Of a stretch of DNA of 7,587 nucleotides, positions 1 through 6,428 are shown piece by piece. The stretch comes from Desulfobacterales bacterium (GTDB taxonomy: Bacteria > Desulfobacterota > Desulfobacteria > Desulfobacterales > Desulfobacteraceae). The first letter of the stretch is position 1. Every line of letters begins with the position of its first letter. The position numbers and the translations under genes were made by a program. Location of the stretch: positions 1 through 7,587 of the forward strand of contig JAKSBM010000008.1 of the NCBI GenBank assembly GCA_022361135.1, written 5' to 3'. Under the pieces are notes generated by a model that saw nothing but the letters and a program-made list of their open reading frames with translations, ran no database searches and was not told the DNA's origin.

Positions 1-567
1 AAGGGTGAGCCGTTTTTTCCCGTTGAGTTTAAAGGGGATCTCCTGTTCCACCGAGGCTCCATTGACCACCCGGGCGGCCAAAAGGTGACTGTCCCGGTCA
101 TTTCCCCCACCGGGAAGGGCCAGGCTTAGCTGTCCCTGGGCCAGGGCATAAACCTGCCCGTCCACCCCCTTGAGAAGGGTCATGAGCAGGGTGCCGCCCT
201 TGAGGCTTTTGGCATCCCCCAGGGAAGAAACGGTGACGTCGATGCGGTCCCCGATGCGGGCAAATGGAGGAATTTCCGCCGTTGCCATGACTGCAGCCAC
301 ATTCTTCACCTTCAGCTGGGCCTGGTCGATATAGATATTCATTTTTCCCATCATATTGGCCAGGGCCTGGCGGGTGAAGGAAACCTTATCCTTGTCCCCG
401 GTGCCGTTGAGCCCCACCACCAGTCCATAGCCGGTGAGCTGGTTGCTCCGGATCCCCTTGATGCTTGCCAGATCTTTAATCCGGGCCGCCTGGGACGGAA
501 TAATCCCAACCATCAAAGTAAAATAAAGAATGATCCCCATCCATGTTAAATTCCGCACAATACGCAT
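1..567 (-). CDS. flgI: Flagellar P-ring protein FlgI, C-terminal part cut by window edge
   Basis: FlgI forms the P ring, the periplasmic bushing around the flagellar rod in the peptidoglycan layer. The frame stays open to the left edge, giving 189 codons, about half of a normal FlgI (roughly 365-375 residues). Residues 1-28 look like a Sec signal peptide: Arg2 and Arg5, then a hydrophobic stretch from about 10 to 23, with probable cleavage after SQAA. The mature start, RIKDLASIKGIRSNQLTGYG followed by LVVGLNGTGDKD, is the FlgI family hallmark. Further typical segments are NMMGKMNI, KNVAAVMATAEIPPFARIGD and GGTLLMTLLKGVDGQVYALA. I chose the ATG at 567 because the AAGGAAGG ribosome site lies 7 bases before it; an in-frame ATG at 573 sits too close to that site. 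The gene begins 13 bases after the flgH stop and is probably co-transcribed with it. Confidence 0.96.
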   Translation of the reverse strand, partial: MRIVRNLTWMGIILYFTLMVGIIPSQAARIKDLASIKGIRSNQLTGYGLVVGLNGTGDKDKVSFTRQALANMMGKMNIYIDQAQLKVKNVAAVMATAEIPPFARIGDRIDVTVSSLGDAKSLKGGTLLMTLLKGVDGQVYALAQGQLSLALPGGGNDRDSHLLAARVVNGASVEQEIPFKLNGKKRLTL

Positions 568-574
568 GGTCATG

Positions 575-582
575 CCTTCCTT
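575..582 (-). promoter_or_regulatory. Ribosome binding site of flgI
   Basis: On the minus strand AAGGAAGG lies 7 bases before the ATG at 567 but only 1 base before the alternative ATG at 573, which favours 567. The site overlaps the TAA stop of flgH, so ribosomes finishing flgH could reinitiate on flgI. Confidence 0.6.
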
Positions 583-1306
583 ACCAGGGCCAGATATTAT
601 CAATGATTCGTACCCCCCAACCCGGTTTTTGTTTGTCGGCCAGGGCGCCCTTGCCAAAGTATTCGATCCGGGAATCGGCCAGGTAGGTGGACTGAACCCG
701 GTTGGTGGCGGAAATATCCTTGGGACGGACAATGCCGGACACCACAATATACTGGACCTCATTGTTCACCTTCATGGCCCGGCGACCGTAGAGACTTAGA
801 TTACCATTGGGCAACACTTCCACCACCCGGGCGGCAATGGAGGCCGTTAACTGGCCACTCCGGTCGCTCTGGCCCTCACCGGTGAAATTATTGGAAAAAT
901 CCGTCCCCAAAAGAGTATTCCCCGGTGTGCCGCCGAGATTGGTTTTGGCCCCCAGGAAATTAAGGGTGGGCACCCCCACCTTCATGTCGGTTTTCCGGGA
1001 GGCCTCGGTGTTTACATCCATTTTGGAGGTGGTGTTCTCCACAATGTCCACGATCACGGTGTCCCCCACATAATTGGCCTTGGTGTCCTCAAAAACAGAG
1101 GCCTTGTTCTGGTTCCACAGGGAGCCTTCGTTGGGACGGTTCAGCCGATATTGACTGTCCAGTGTGGGATTAATACTGGTGTCCGGAGGCACCGGCAATT
1201 TTTCCCCGGGGCTGGGTTTTTCCGCCTGGGCACAGCCCAGGGCTGCGGCCAGCAACAGAATCATCCCCACCTTCCCCCAAAATTTTGCACAAACTATCTT
1301 ATCCAT
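581..1306 (-). CDS. flgH: Flagellar L-ring lipoprotein FlgH
   Basis: FlgH is the outer-membrane lipoprotein that polymerises into the L ring around the rod. With the ATG at 1306 it has 241 residues, a usual length. The N-terminus is a lipoprotein signal: a hydrophobic run (about 15-24) ending in AALGC, with Cys25 as the lipidation site; Ala at -3 makes the lipobox slightly atypical. Family signatures follow: NEGSLWNQNKASVFEDTKAN then YVGDTVIVDIVENTTSK, a central RVVEVLPNGNLSLYGRRAMKV, and a C-terminus with ISATNRVQSTYLADSRIEYF and PGWGVRIIDNIWPW. An upstream in-frame GTG at 1315 would add three residues. The ATG is preferred because GAGGTG lies 6 bases upstream of it, while the GTG has no site. 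The frame starts 10 bases after the end of flgA. Confidence 0.97.
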   Translation of the reverse strand: MDKIVCAKFWGKVGMILLLAAALGCAQAEKPSPGEKLPVPPDTSINPTLDSQYRLNRPNEGSLWNQNKASVFEDTKANYVGDTVIVDIVENTTSKMDVNTEASRKTDMKVGVPTLNFLGAKTNLGGTPGNTLLGTDFSNNFTGEGQSDRSGQLTASIAARVVEVLPNGNLSLYGRRAMKVNNEVQYIVVSGIVRPKDISATNRVQSTYLADSRIEYFGKGALADKQKPGWGVRIIDNIWPW

Positions 1307-1312
1307 GGATTT

Positions 1313-1318
1313 CACCTC
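1313..1318 (-). promoter_or_regulatory. Ribosome binding site of flgH
   Basis: GAGGTG on the minus strand, 6 bases before the ATG at 1306. It overlaps the TGA stop of flgA and covers the GTG at 1315, so it argues for the ATG as the real start and for coupling with flgA. Confidence 0.5.
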
Positions 1319-2348
1319 AATACATGACTTCTACGGTGGTCCCTTCAATTACCAGTCCCCGGACCACCTTGCCGGATCTTAGATTCTCCACCCGGATGGG
1401 TCTATCCCTGTACCCGTCTTCCCTTGAAATGCCGGAGGTGACAATGCGAACATTGCCGTTGCGGGCCACCAGGGTCACCACATCTCCCTTTTGAATAACG
1501 GGCCGGACCACCAAACGGGCGGCATCAACCACAGCCCCCCGGGAAAGTTCCCGTTTAAGGGTCTTTCCCACCGCCACCTCCACATCGGTCACCGGTGTTC
1601 CCCTGAGGGCAAATACATCCCGACGGACAAATTCAAAATCATCTTCCGTCAAAACCTTTCCCCGGGGGATATTTCCGGCGGCCACAAGGACATCCTTCCA
1701 CTGGCGGATGCGGCTGCTGATCCGTATCCGGTCCACATCCTGTCCATCCACCCTCACCAAGGCCACCAGGGTCAGACTCCCCCGTTTGCCCACCCGGCTC
1801 TGACGGGCTTCGGCCTCCAGGGTCATTTCCCCCACCGGATAGATCTTTTTCCCCCGGATCTGGAGGGGATCAATGTCAATTTCCCCATCCCCCATGCGGG
1901 TTGCCACGAAATCAGCCACCAGGGCCTGGACCATGTCCATGTCCAGGGAACGTCCCTCTCGCTTGACATAGACCACTTCAGGCAAATCAACGGCCAGGTC
2001 ATCCGGTGTGTTGGCAAAAGCTCGAATCCGGGAAATCAAACGCTTGGGGTTCAGGGCTTTGACCTGGCCGGGTTTGGGGGATTTACCCAACTCCAATTGT
2101 CCCATGGCCTCGGAAACCAGGGAAGAAACACCTTGGAATTCCGCAATGTCGGCCAGGACAATTCCAGGACCGGTCACCCGGCTTTCGGGCTGGACCACCA
2201 CCCGGGCAACTCCTGGGGCATCCCGGTCCTTGGCCTGGGCCCGGGCAATGCCGTCCATGTGCGAAGGGGGGCCAAACACAATGGCAAACGCCAAAAGGAT
2301 TCCCCAAAAGCATGCCCCCATGCCACCCCAATCACGAGTACTTCCCAT
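1317..2348 (-). CDS. flgA: Flagellar basal body P-ring formation protein FlgA
   Basis: FlgA is a periplasmic chaperone needed to assemble the FlgI P ring. The 343-residue product starts with an export signal: Arg5, then a hydrophobic stretch at about 11-27, with probable cleavage after the ARAQA near 35-39. Residues about 45-215 form the variable N-terminal region. A SAF-like domain follows at about 216-280, with VAAGNIPRGKVLTEDDFEFV, RRDVFALRG, AVGKTLKRELSRGAVV and the VVRPV junction. The C-terminal domain (about 283-343) has KGDVVTLVARNGNVRIVTSG and ends VVRGLVIEGTTVEVMY, the typical FlgA finish. The length is larger than short enterobacterial FlgA but normal for versions with an extended N-terminus. 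The start is only 5 bases after the flgG stop and has no clear ribosome site, suggesting translational coupling. An alternative ATG at 2321 would shorten the signal and remove its positive charge. Confidence 0.93.
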   Translation of the reverse strand: MGSTRDWGGMGACFWGILLAFAIVFGPPSHMDGIARAQAKDRDAPGVARVVVQPESRVTGPGIVLADIAEFQGVSSLVSEAMGQLELGKSPKPGQVKALNPKRLISRIRAFANTPDDLAVDLPEVVYVKREGRSLDMDMVQALVADFVATRMGDGEIDIDPLQIRGKKIYPVGEMTLEAEARQSRVGKRGSLTLVALVRVDGQDVDRIRISSRIRQWKDVLVAAGNIPRGKVLTEDDFEFVRRDVFALRGTPVTDVEVAVGKTLKRELSRGAVVDAARLVVRPVIQKGDVVTLVARNGNVRIVTSGISREDGYRDRPIRVENLRSGKVVRGLVIEGTTVEVMY

Positions 2349-2353
2349 TATAA

Positions 2354-3136
2354 TTACCGTTTCAGCCCATTGGCCGTACTCAGCATGGAGTCGGCGGTCT
2401 GGATGGATTTGGAGTTGGCTTCATAGGCCCGCTGCCCCACGATCATGGAAACCATTTCTTCCACCACACTGACGTTGGACATTTCCAGGTAGTTGTTGAT
2501 GGTGGTTCCTGTCCCTTCTTCTCCGGGTGTCACCTCAACGGCATCCCCGGATCCTTCGGTGGGGCGGAAGAGATTCTGCCCCACGGCAAAGAGGCCCGCA
2601 GGATTAATAAAACTTGAAATCAACACATTTTCCGTGGCCAGAATATCCTGGTCATTTCCAAAAACGGTCAATGTGCCGTCATTGCTTAAAACCACGGTGG
2701 TGGCTTCGGGGGGAATGGAAATTTCAGGCTGGAGGCGGTCCCCGGCGGCCGTTGTGATATACCCCTCACTGTCCAGGGTAAAATTCCCGGCCCGTGTGTA
2801 GAGATCTTCATCCCCGTGGGTAACCCGGAAAAAGCCCTTACCCTGGATGGCAAAATCCAATTGATTTCCGGTTTCCGTATAATCTCCCTGGGTGAATATC
2901 TTCTGGACCCCGGCGGGTTTCACCCCCATGCCCATCTGAATCCCCGTGGGTACCTGCCCTCCGCCCGGGGTGGTCTGACCGGCAATGAGCAGGGTATTGT
3001 ACATGAGGTCTTCAAAGTTGGCCCTGGACTTCTTAAAACCGGCCGTGCTGCTGTTGGCCAGGTTGTTGGCCACCACATCGGTCTGAATCTGCTGGGCGCT
3101 CATGCCCGTTGCCGCCGACCATAGGGATCGTATCAT
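2354..3136 (-). CDS. flgG: Flagellar distal rod protein FlgG
   Basis: FlgG builds the distal rod of the basal body and is exported by the flagellar type III system, so no signal peptide is expected and none is seen. The 260-residue length is the family norm. The N-terminal rod domain begins MIRSLWSAATGMSAQQIQTD and contains the VVANNLANSSTAGFKKSRANF motif of rod and hook proteins. The insert GGGQVPTGIQMGMGVKPAGV, characteristic of FlgG, follows at about 58-77. Next are QGDYTETGNQLDFAIQGKGF and YTRAGNFTLDSEGYITTAAG. The C-terminal helix, EMSNVSVVEEMVSMIVGQRA then YEANSKSIQTADSMLSTANG, is also diagnostic. AAGGAGAG lies 3-4 bases upstream of the ATG. flgF ends 14 bases before the start; flgA follows 5 bases after the stop. 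Nothing in the sequence looks broken. Confidence 0.98.
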   Translation of the reverse strand: MIRSLWSAATGMSAQQIQTDVVANNLANSSTAGFKKSRANFEDLMYNTLLIAGQTTPGGGQVPTGIQMGMGVKPAGVQKIFTQGDYTETGNQLDFAIQGKGFFRVTHGDEDLYTRAGNFTLDSEGYITTAAGDRLQPEISIPPEATTVVLSNDGTLTVFGNDQDILATENVLISSFINPAGLFAVGQNLFRPTEGSGDAVEVTPGEEGTGTTINNYLEMSNVSVVEEMVSMIVGQRAYEANSKSIQTADSMLSTANGLKR

Positions 3137-3150
3137 ATTCTCTCCTTATT

Positions 3151-3846
3151 CTAGCTGATCTTTCCCACTTCGTTGATGGCCTTGGAATCAATCTCATCAA
3201 AGGTCAACATAGACTTGGTAAAGGTTTCAAACATTCTATGATAATCAATCATTTTGACCATTTCCTCAACGGCCTGGACATTGGAATTTTCCAAGGCCCC
3301 CTGCTTCACCACAACGGCCTCGGGGACAATTTCATCGGTGGTGTCACCGGTGTAATCAAATAGATTTTCACCGACTTTTTCCAACTTGTCGGTATTTTCA
3401 AAGGTCACGATGTCCAGGGTATCAATGAGGTCGCCATTGAGTCGGATCTCACCGTCCCCATTGATCTCAGGGCCGGTACCCGGATCATTGACCGGGTCTA
3501 TGGCAATGGCGCCCCCCTGGCCCAGAACGGGATTTCCACTCATGTCCACCAGGATCCCTTCACTGTTCAGGGTGAAGTTACCATTGCGGGTATATTGAAT
3601 TCCATTGGGGGTCTCCACCTTGAAAAACCCGGGGGAGGCCAGGGACACATCCAGGGGATTGCCGGTTTCACGGACATCCCCCTGGGAATAATCCTTGGTC
3701 AATTCGGCCCTGAATTTCTGATCAAAACTGATTACGTCCTTTTTGTAACCCGCCGTATCCACGTTGGCCAAATTGTTGGAAACCCCTTCCAATTTTCGTT
3801 CCTGCCGCAGGCCCCCCTGGACCGGCCGCGTCATTTCAAGAATCAT
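3151..3846 (-). CDS. flgF: Flagellar proximal rod protein FlgF
   Basis: FlgF is a rod component related to FlgG and FlgE. I place the start at the ATG at 3846, giving 231 residues. The same frame is open upstream to 4032, but those 62 codons do not resemble rod proteins and would run through the promoter. A strong GAGGAGAGG site precedes 3846. The N-terminal rod motif is RKLEGVSNNLANVDTAGYKK; later come GDVRETGNPLDVSLASPGFF and YTRNGNFTLNSEGILVDMSG. The C-terminus has ENSNVQAVEEMVKMIDYHRM followed by FETFTKSMLTFDEIDSKAIN. Absence of the FlgG-specific insert and the position just before flgG support FlgF over a second FlgG. It is the first gene of the flgF-flgG-flgA-flgH-flgI unit and follows a sigma-54 type promoter. 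Confidence 0.95.
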   Translation of the reverse strand: MILEMTRPVQGGLRQERKLEGVSNNLANVDTAGYKKDVISFDQKFRAELTKDYSQGDVRETGNPLDVSLASPGFFKVETPNGIQYTRNGNFTLNSEGILVDMSGNPVLGQGGAIAIDPVNDPGTGPEINGDGEIRLNGDLIDTLDIVTFENTDKLEKVGENLFDYTGDTTDEIVPEAVVVKQGALENSNVQAVEEMVKMIDYHRMFETFTKSMLTFDEIDSKAINEVGKIS

Positions 3847-3849
3847 ACA

Positions 3850-3858
3850 CCTCTCCTC
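3850..3858 (-). promoter_or_regulatory. Ribosome binding site of flgF
   Basis: GAGGAGAGG on the minus strand, ending 3 bases before the ATG at 3846. It fixes this ATG as the flgF start rather than the codon far upstream at 4032. Confidence 0.75.
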
Positions 3859-3884
3859 AAAAATAATTGGCTCACCCCAAATGT

Positions 3885-3900
3885 TGCAATATGGATGCCA
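3885..3900 (-). promoter_or_regulatory. Sigma-54 (RpoN) type promoter of the flgF operon
   Basis: The minus strand reads TGGCATCCATATTGCA, which fits the -24/-12 consensus TGGCAY-N5-TTGCW. The invariant GG and GC are separated by exactly 10 bases. Transcription would start about 12 bases further on, near 3874, leaving a leader of roughly 28 bases with the flgF ribosome site. Position, orientation and spacing all fit, and RpoN control of rod and hook genes is common in Gram-negative flagellar hierarchies. The activator (an FlrC/FleR-like enhancer-binding protein) is not visible in this window. The match was found by eye. Confidence 0.8.
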
Positions 3901-3927
3901 TGTACACGGACTTCTCCTTGGAAACGC

Positions 3928-3948
3928 CCCGGTTCCCCCCGCACCGGG
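3928..3948. repeat. Perfect 6-bp inverted repeat upstream of the sigma-54 promoter
   Basis: CCCGGT at 3928-3933 and ACCGGG at 3943-3948 are exact reverse complements around a 9-base spacer. There is no useful T-run on either side, so it is not a good intrinsic terminator. It lies about 30 bases upstream of the -24 box and could be a protein-binding site, but the GC-rich arms could also occur by chance. Confidence 0.35.
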
Positions 3949-4047
3949 CCGACAAAAGGGCCCCAAGGCCTGGGGGATAGCCCATGGAATGATTTTTCTC
4001 GATTTCCCGGAAAACCCGCCGGGGAGAAACAAAACGGAAAAACTGCC

Positions 4048-4070
4048 AAAAACCGAACAAGGTCCGGGTT
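4048..4070 (-). terminator. Weak candidate intrinsic terminator of the right-hand unit
   Basis: On the minus strand CCGGA, a 5-base loop CCTTG and TTCGG form a short stem with one G-T pair, followed by TTTTT. It lies about 150 bases after the stop of the FlhB-like gene and upstream of the flgF promoter, a sensible place for termination. The stem is only 5 bp, so efficiency is doubtful and read-through into flgF is possible. Confidence 0.3.
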
Positions 4071-4218
4071 TGATTTTTGACGCACCCAGAAAATTTTTCC
4101 GGGCCGGTTCAAATCAGTTATTTTATGGGATGGGATACGGCTGGCATGGCAGATGGGCGAAAGCATTGGTGGGCCATGGGCCAATTCGTCGGAGCCCCTT
4201 TACCATGAAGGGATCAGG

Positions 4219-4494
4219 CTAGGGGGTCTTCTTTTTATTTGTGGAATAAACAAAGGCCAGCAATTCCGCAACGGCCACATAGATATCGGGGGGGATTTCC
4301 TGGTCCAACTCCAGGGAGGAGAGGACTTGAATAAGGTCGGGGTCATCCTTGACCGGCACCCCATGTTCATGGGCCAGATCAATGATCTTACGTGCCACGG
4401 GCCCCTGTCCCTTGGCCGTGACCCGGGGGGCGGCCGATTGGCCGGGGGAATATTTCAGGGCAACGGCTTTTTGGCGTGGGGCTTTCCGGGGCAT
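4219..4494 (-). CDS. Stand-alone FlhB C-terminal-domain protein (export switch paralogue)
   Basis: This 91-residue protein resembles only the cytoplasmic C-terminal domain of FlhB/YscU, the substrate-specificity switch of the flagellar type III export gate. The matching segments are VALKYSPGQSAAPRVTAKGQ at about 11-30, then ARKIIDLAHEHGVPVKDDPD and a C-terminus with ELDQEIPPDIYVAVAELLAF. The four membrane helices of full FlhB are missing, and so is the NPTH self-cleavage site, because the protein starts near the region that follows it in FlhB. Comparable short paralogues are known, such as Bacillus YlqH and Helicobacter FlhX. It starts 1 base after the stop of the FliK-like gene with no clear ribosome site, so the two are probably translationally coupled. 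It is a complete small gene rather than a broken flhB, since it has its own ATG and a family-typical end. Confidence 0.88.
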   Translation of the reverse strand: MPRKAPRQKAVALKYSPGQSAAPRVTAKGQGPVARKIIDLAHEHGVPVKDDPDLIQVLSSLELDQEIPPDIYVAVAELLAFVYSTNKKKTP

Positions 4495-4495
4495 G

Positions 4496-5533
4496 TTAAA
4501 TCACAATATTCAAAACGGAATCCGACCCATCCTGGAACAGGGAGTCCAAAAGGGCGGTTTCCTGGGTTTCATTGTTTTGGGCACGGCTGCAGGTGAGCAT
4601 GCGGACCTGGTAGCCCAGTTCCACCAGGCGGTTTTTCAATTCCGGTATGGCCGCATTCAAGGCATGGTACCCGTGGTCGGTTTCCAAAAGGAAACCGCCG
4701 CTCACAGCCTTGTTCAAAAATGAGAAATCCGCCCGAACGGCACCCAATTTTGTCATATCCAATAGAAAGGAAGCCCGGATCACCCGCTCACCTTCGGTCG
4801 AATCTGCGGGATCCTTCCCCCCCGAATCCATGAGAAGCTGCCCAAAACGGAATCCGGCATCTTCCAACACCGGCAGGGGCAGAAGCAGACGGCCTGAATC
4901 CTGGGTTTGGCTGTTCAAGAGTTGAAAGGCCTCCAGGGTATCGGCGGCCCGACCGGCCGATGCCGACTCGGTTTCCCCCGACGCTGTCAATACTGCGGCC
5001 TTCAAATCCCTGGCAAGGCTTTGAAAAAAGGGAGTGAATTGATCCCGGGGCTGGTTTAATCCGGACTGAATCCGGGACTCCAGAAGCATCCCTCCCCGTT
5101 GAATCAACCGGGGAATCAAATCCGGATCCGCCTTGTCCGATTTCAATGCCAGGGATTCCAATGCCGTTTCCACCCCGGGGCCGGGCTTGGCCGCCAGGTC
5201 CTTGAGGCCGGTGGTGCCGGTGAGGCGGGAGAGGATGTTTTTCAAAAACAGGGTATTGTTTCCCCGGTGGGATTTGGGGGGGGCTTGCAGATTTAAAACC
5301 AGGCTGTTTCGGGTTTCACTCACCCGGAGCTGGAGTTCTTCCCCTTTTTCAAGGCTCAGTCCGGTCTGGGCGGTCAAGGTCTGCCCATTGATCTCCAGGC
5401 GAACCCCTCCCTTGGGAAGCAGGGAAATCACCCGGGCGGTGACAAGACGATCCCGGGGTAAAAGATCCGGGGTCAATTTCAATTCCTTGGGAAGGATGAT
5501 TCCCGAGGAACTGATGTGGACCCCATGGATCAT
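4496..5533 (-). CDS. FliK-like flagellar hook-length control protein
   Basis: This 345-residue protein is probably a hook-length ruler or switch factor of the FliK type. The call rests on general layout and context rather than strong identity. Residues about 28-82 look like a small beta-rich domain (LVTARVISLLPKGGVRLEIN, then LSLEKGEELQLRVSE and LVLNL), as found at the start of several FliK-like proteins. The middle (about 85-215) is a poorly conserved linker. Residues about 253-318 resemble the FliK C-terminal domain: RASFLLDMTKLGAVRADFSF, GGFLLETDHGYHALNAAIPE, LKNRLVELGYQVRMLTC. No signal peptide or membrane segment is present, as expected for a type III substrate. Its ATG overlaps the stop of the preceding gene by 4 bases, and an FlhB C-domain gene, the known functional partner of FliK, follows after 1 base. 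The name fliK would be reasonable, but a second FliK may exist elsewhere. Confidence 0.72.
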   Translation of the reverse strand: MIHGVHISSSGIILPKELKLTPDLLPRDRLVTARVISLLPKGGVRLEINGQTLTAQTGLSLEKGEELQLRVSETRNSLVLNLQAPPKSHRGNNTLFLKNILSRLTGTTGLKDLAAKPGPGVETALESLALKSDKADPDLIPRLIQRGGMLLESRIQSGLNQPRDQFTPFFQSLARDLKAAVLTASGETESASAGRAADTLEAFQLLNSQTQDSGRLLLPLPVLEDAGFRFGQLLMDSGGKDPADSTEGERVIRASFLLDMTKLGAVRADFSFLNKAVSGGFLLETDHGYHALNAAIPELKNRLVELGYQVRMLTCSRAQNNETQETALLDSLFQDGSDSVLNIVI

Positions 5534-6114
5534 TTCCCCTGTTCCATGGCCACGAATTTTTCCTTGAGGTCAATGACCAGCTGGACTTCCCTCCGGGGGA
5601 TGGAGAGCTTGGTGGCAATGTCATCCACCTTTTCCTGCTGGTAATAGAGATCGATGATCCGGTTTTGCTGGTCCAATACATTGAACCCGCTGGGATTAGA
5701 CGGCGGGGTGACACCAACCATGGAAGAGGTTCTGCGGATCCGCTCCTGTTGCTCTTCCAACTGGGTCAAGGCCTTGGCAGCACGGTTGAGAAGCAAATTG
5801 ATGCTGATGATACGGGCATCCAGCTTTTCGTTGAGATCCTTGGAAATCTTCCGTTTTTCCGTGATCTGATCTTCAAACCGGACGGCGGTCATCCGGGATT
5901 CTTCCACCAGGGGTTCCAGCATTTCCAGAACTTCCCGGGATGCGGCCATGGCCCGTTTCTCATCTTCCAGAGCCTGGCTGGCAGAGGGGGAGACGGCCAT
6001 TTCCGCCTTGAGCCGGTTCACCCGGCGTACGAATAGAATCAAAAGCAGGATGACAAAAAAATTAATGATAAAAAGTACTGCCACCCAAAAATCAATAACA
6101 GGTAATTGTGTCAT
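5530..6114 (-). CDS. Membrane-anchored coiled-coil protein with HTH-like C-terminus, flagellar cluster
   Basis: I do not know a named function for this 194-residue protein. Residues about 8-29 form one hydrophobic membrane helix (DFWVAVLFIINFFVILLLIL) followed by RRVNRLK, which predicts a cytoplasmic body by the positive-inside rule. Residues about 46-130 are rich in Glu, Lys, Arg, Leu and Ala and are probably a coiled coil. After a Pro/Gly/Ser-rich hinge (136-144), residues about 150-187 (NRIIDLYYQQEKVDDIATKL, then SIPRREVQLVIDL) look like a helix-turn-helix. This layout resembles the DUF2802/DUF6115 type proteins often found in flagellar clusters. It overlaps the genes on both sides by 4 bases (ATGA), so it is firmly within the flagellar unit. 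A structural or regulatory role at the basal body is inference only. Confidence 0.75.
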   Translation of the reverse strand: MTQLPVIDFWVAVLFIINFFVILLLILFVRRVNRLKAEMAVSPSASQALEDEKRAMAASREVLEMLEPLVEESRMTAVRFEDQITEKRKISKDLNEKLDARIISINLLLNRAAKALTQLEEQQERIRRTSSMVGVTPPSNPSGFNVLDQQNRIIDLYYQQEKVDDIATKLSIPRREVQLVIDLKEKFVAMEQGK

Positions 6115-6416
6115 GCGGTTGTATCCAGAATTTGACCGGTCGTTCCCGAATCCACGACATCGGATGCCTCCTCCGGGGAACGCTGTCTGCGTTGTGATGC
6201 TTTCCCGGCTTTTTGATGCCGTTTCCGCTTCTTTTTCCGTTTCAGGGCTTCTGACTTTTCGCTGCGTTGCACACGGGTTCTTTCCGTGGTCTGTTGAACC
6301 TGTTGCAGGGCAGCGGCCTGCTCAGGGTCGGGCTTGGAGGTCTGTGACTGCTGACTCAGATCGTGGGCGAGACCGGATTGTTGCAGGATTTGGTTATGTC
6401 CCGGAACTGTGGTCAT
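6111..6416 (-). CDS. Small basic protein of unknown function in flagellar cluster
   Basis: I do not recognise this 101-residue protein. The N-terminal part (about 1-45) is rich in Gln and contains VPGHNQILQQSGLAHDL and DPEQAAALQQVQQTTE. Residues about 51-79 are strongly basic, with the core KRKKKRKRHQKAGKASQRRQ at 59-78. The tail is acidic to neutral and ends GQILDTTA. No signal peptide or membrane helix is visible. It is probably a real gene: a good ribosome site (TAGGAGG, overlapping the stop of the FliL-like gene) precedes the ATG, and its TGA overlaps the next ATG by 4 bases. The basic patch could bind RNA, DNA, membrane phospholipid or the acidic domain of the neighbouring protein; the sequence does not decide between these. 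Confidence 0.7.
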   Translation of the reverse strand: MTTVPGHNQILQQSGLAHDLSQQSQTSKPDPEQAAALQQVQQTTERTRVQRSEKSEALKRKKKRKRHQKAGKASQRRQRSPEEASDVVDSGTTGQILDTTA

Positions 6417-6428
6417 GCCTTTTTCCTC

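Larger units (their letters stand above)
3847..4218. other. Intergenic region between the FlhB-like gene and flgF
   Basis: This 372-base gap is the only long non-coding stretch in the window. Open frames of 60-160 codons cross it on both strands, but their products look compositionally random, have no good ribosome site and resemble no family I know. It holds the sigma-54 promoter, the flgF ribosome site, a weak terminator, and a second GC-rich inverted repeat (CCCGG and CCGGG arms within 4007-4024). No sigma-28 type site or tRNA was seen. The part from about 4075 to 4218 may be simple spacer or may hold activator sites; I see nothing definite in it. Confidence 0.6.

Noticed and set aside
1491..2426. 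311-codon plus-strand open frame opposite flgA
   Set aside because: It lies antisense to well supported flgA and the end of flgG, its product is rich in His, Gly and Pro with no recognisable domain, and it is explained by codon bias of the real gene.
3847..4032. Upstream extension of flgF by 62 codons
   Set aside because: The extension runs through the sigma-54 promoter and ribosome site, is not rod-like, and the ATG at 3846 has a strong ribosome site and the expected FlgF N-terminus.
4084..4102. Inverted repeat CCCGGAAAAATTTTCTGGG as a terminator
   Set aside because: The arms leave almost no loop and there is no T-run after it on either strand.
4100..4130. Possible sigma-28 promoter (TAAA followed 15 bases later by a GC-rich segment)
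   Set aside because: The -10 part reads CGGCCCGG and does not match the GCCGATAA consensus.
3843..4184. Possible small gene of 113 codons in the intergenic gap, minus strand
   Set aside because: No ribosome site, random-looking composition, and it overlaps the promoter and the flgF start.
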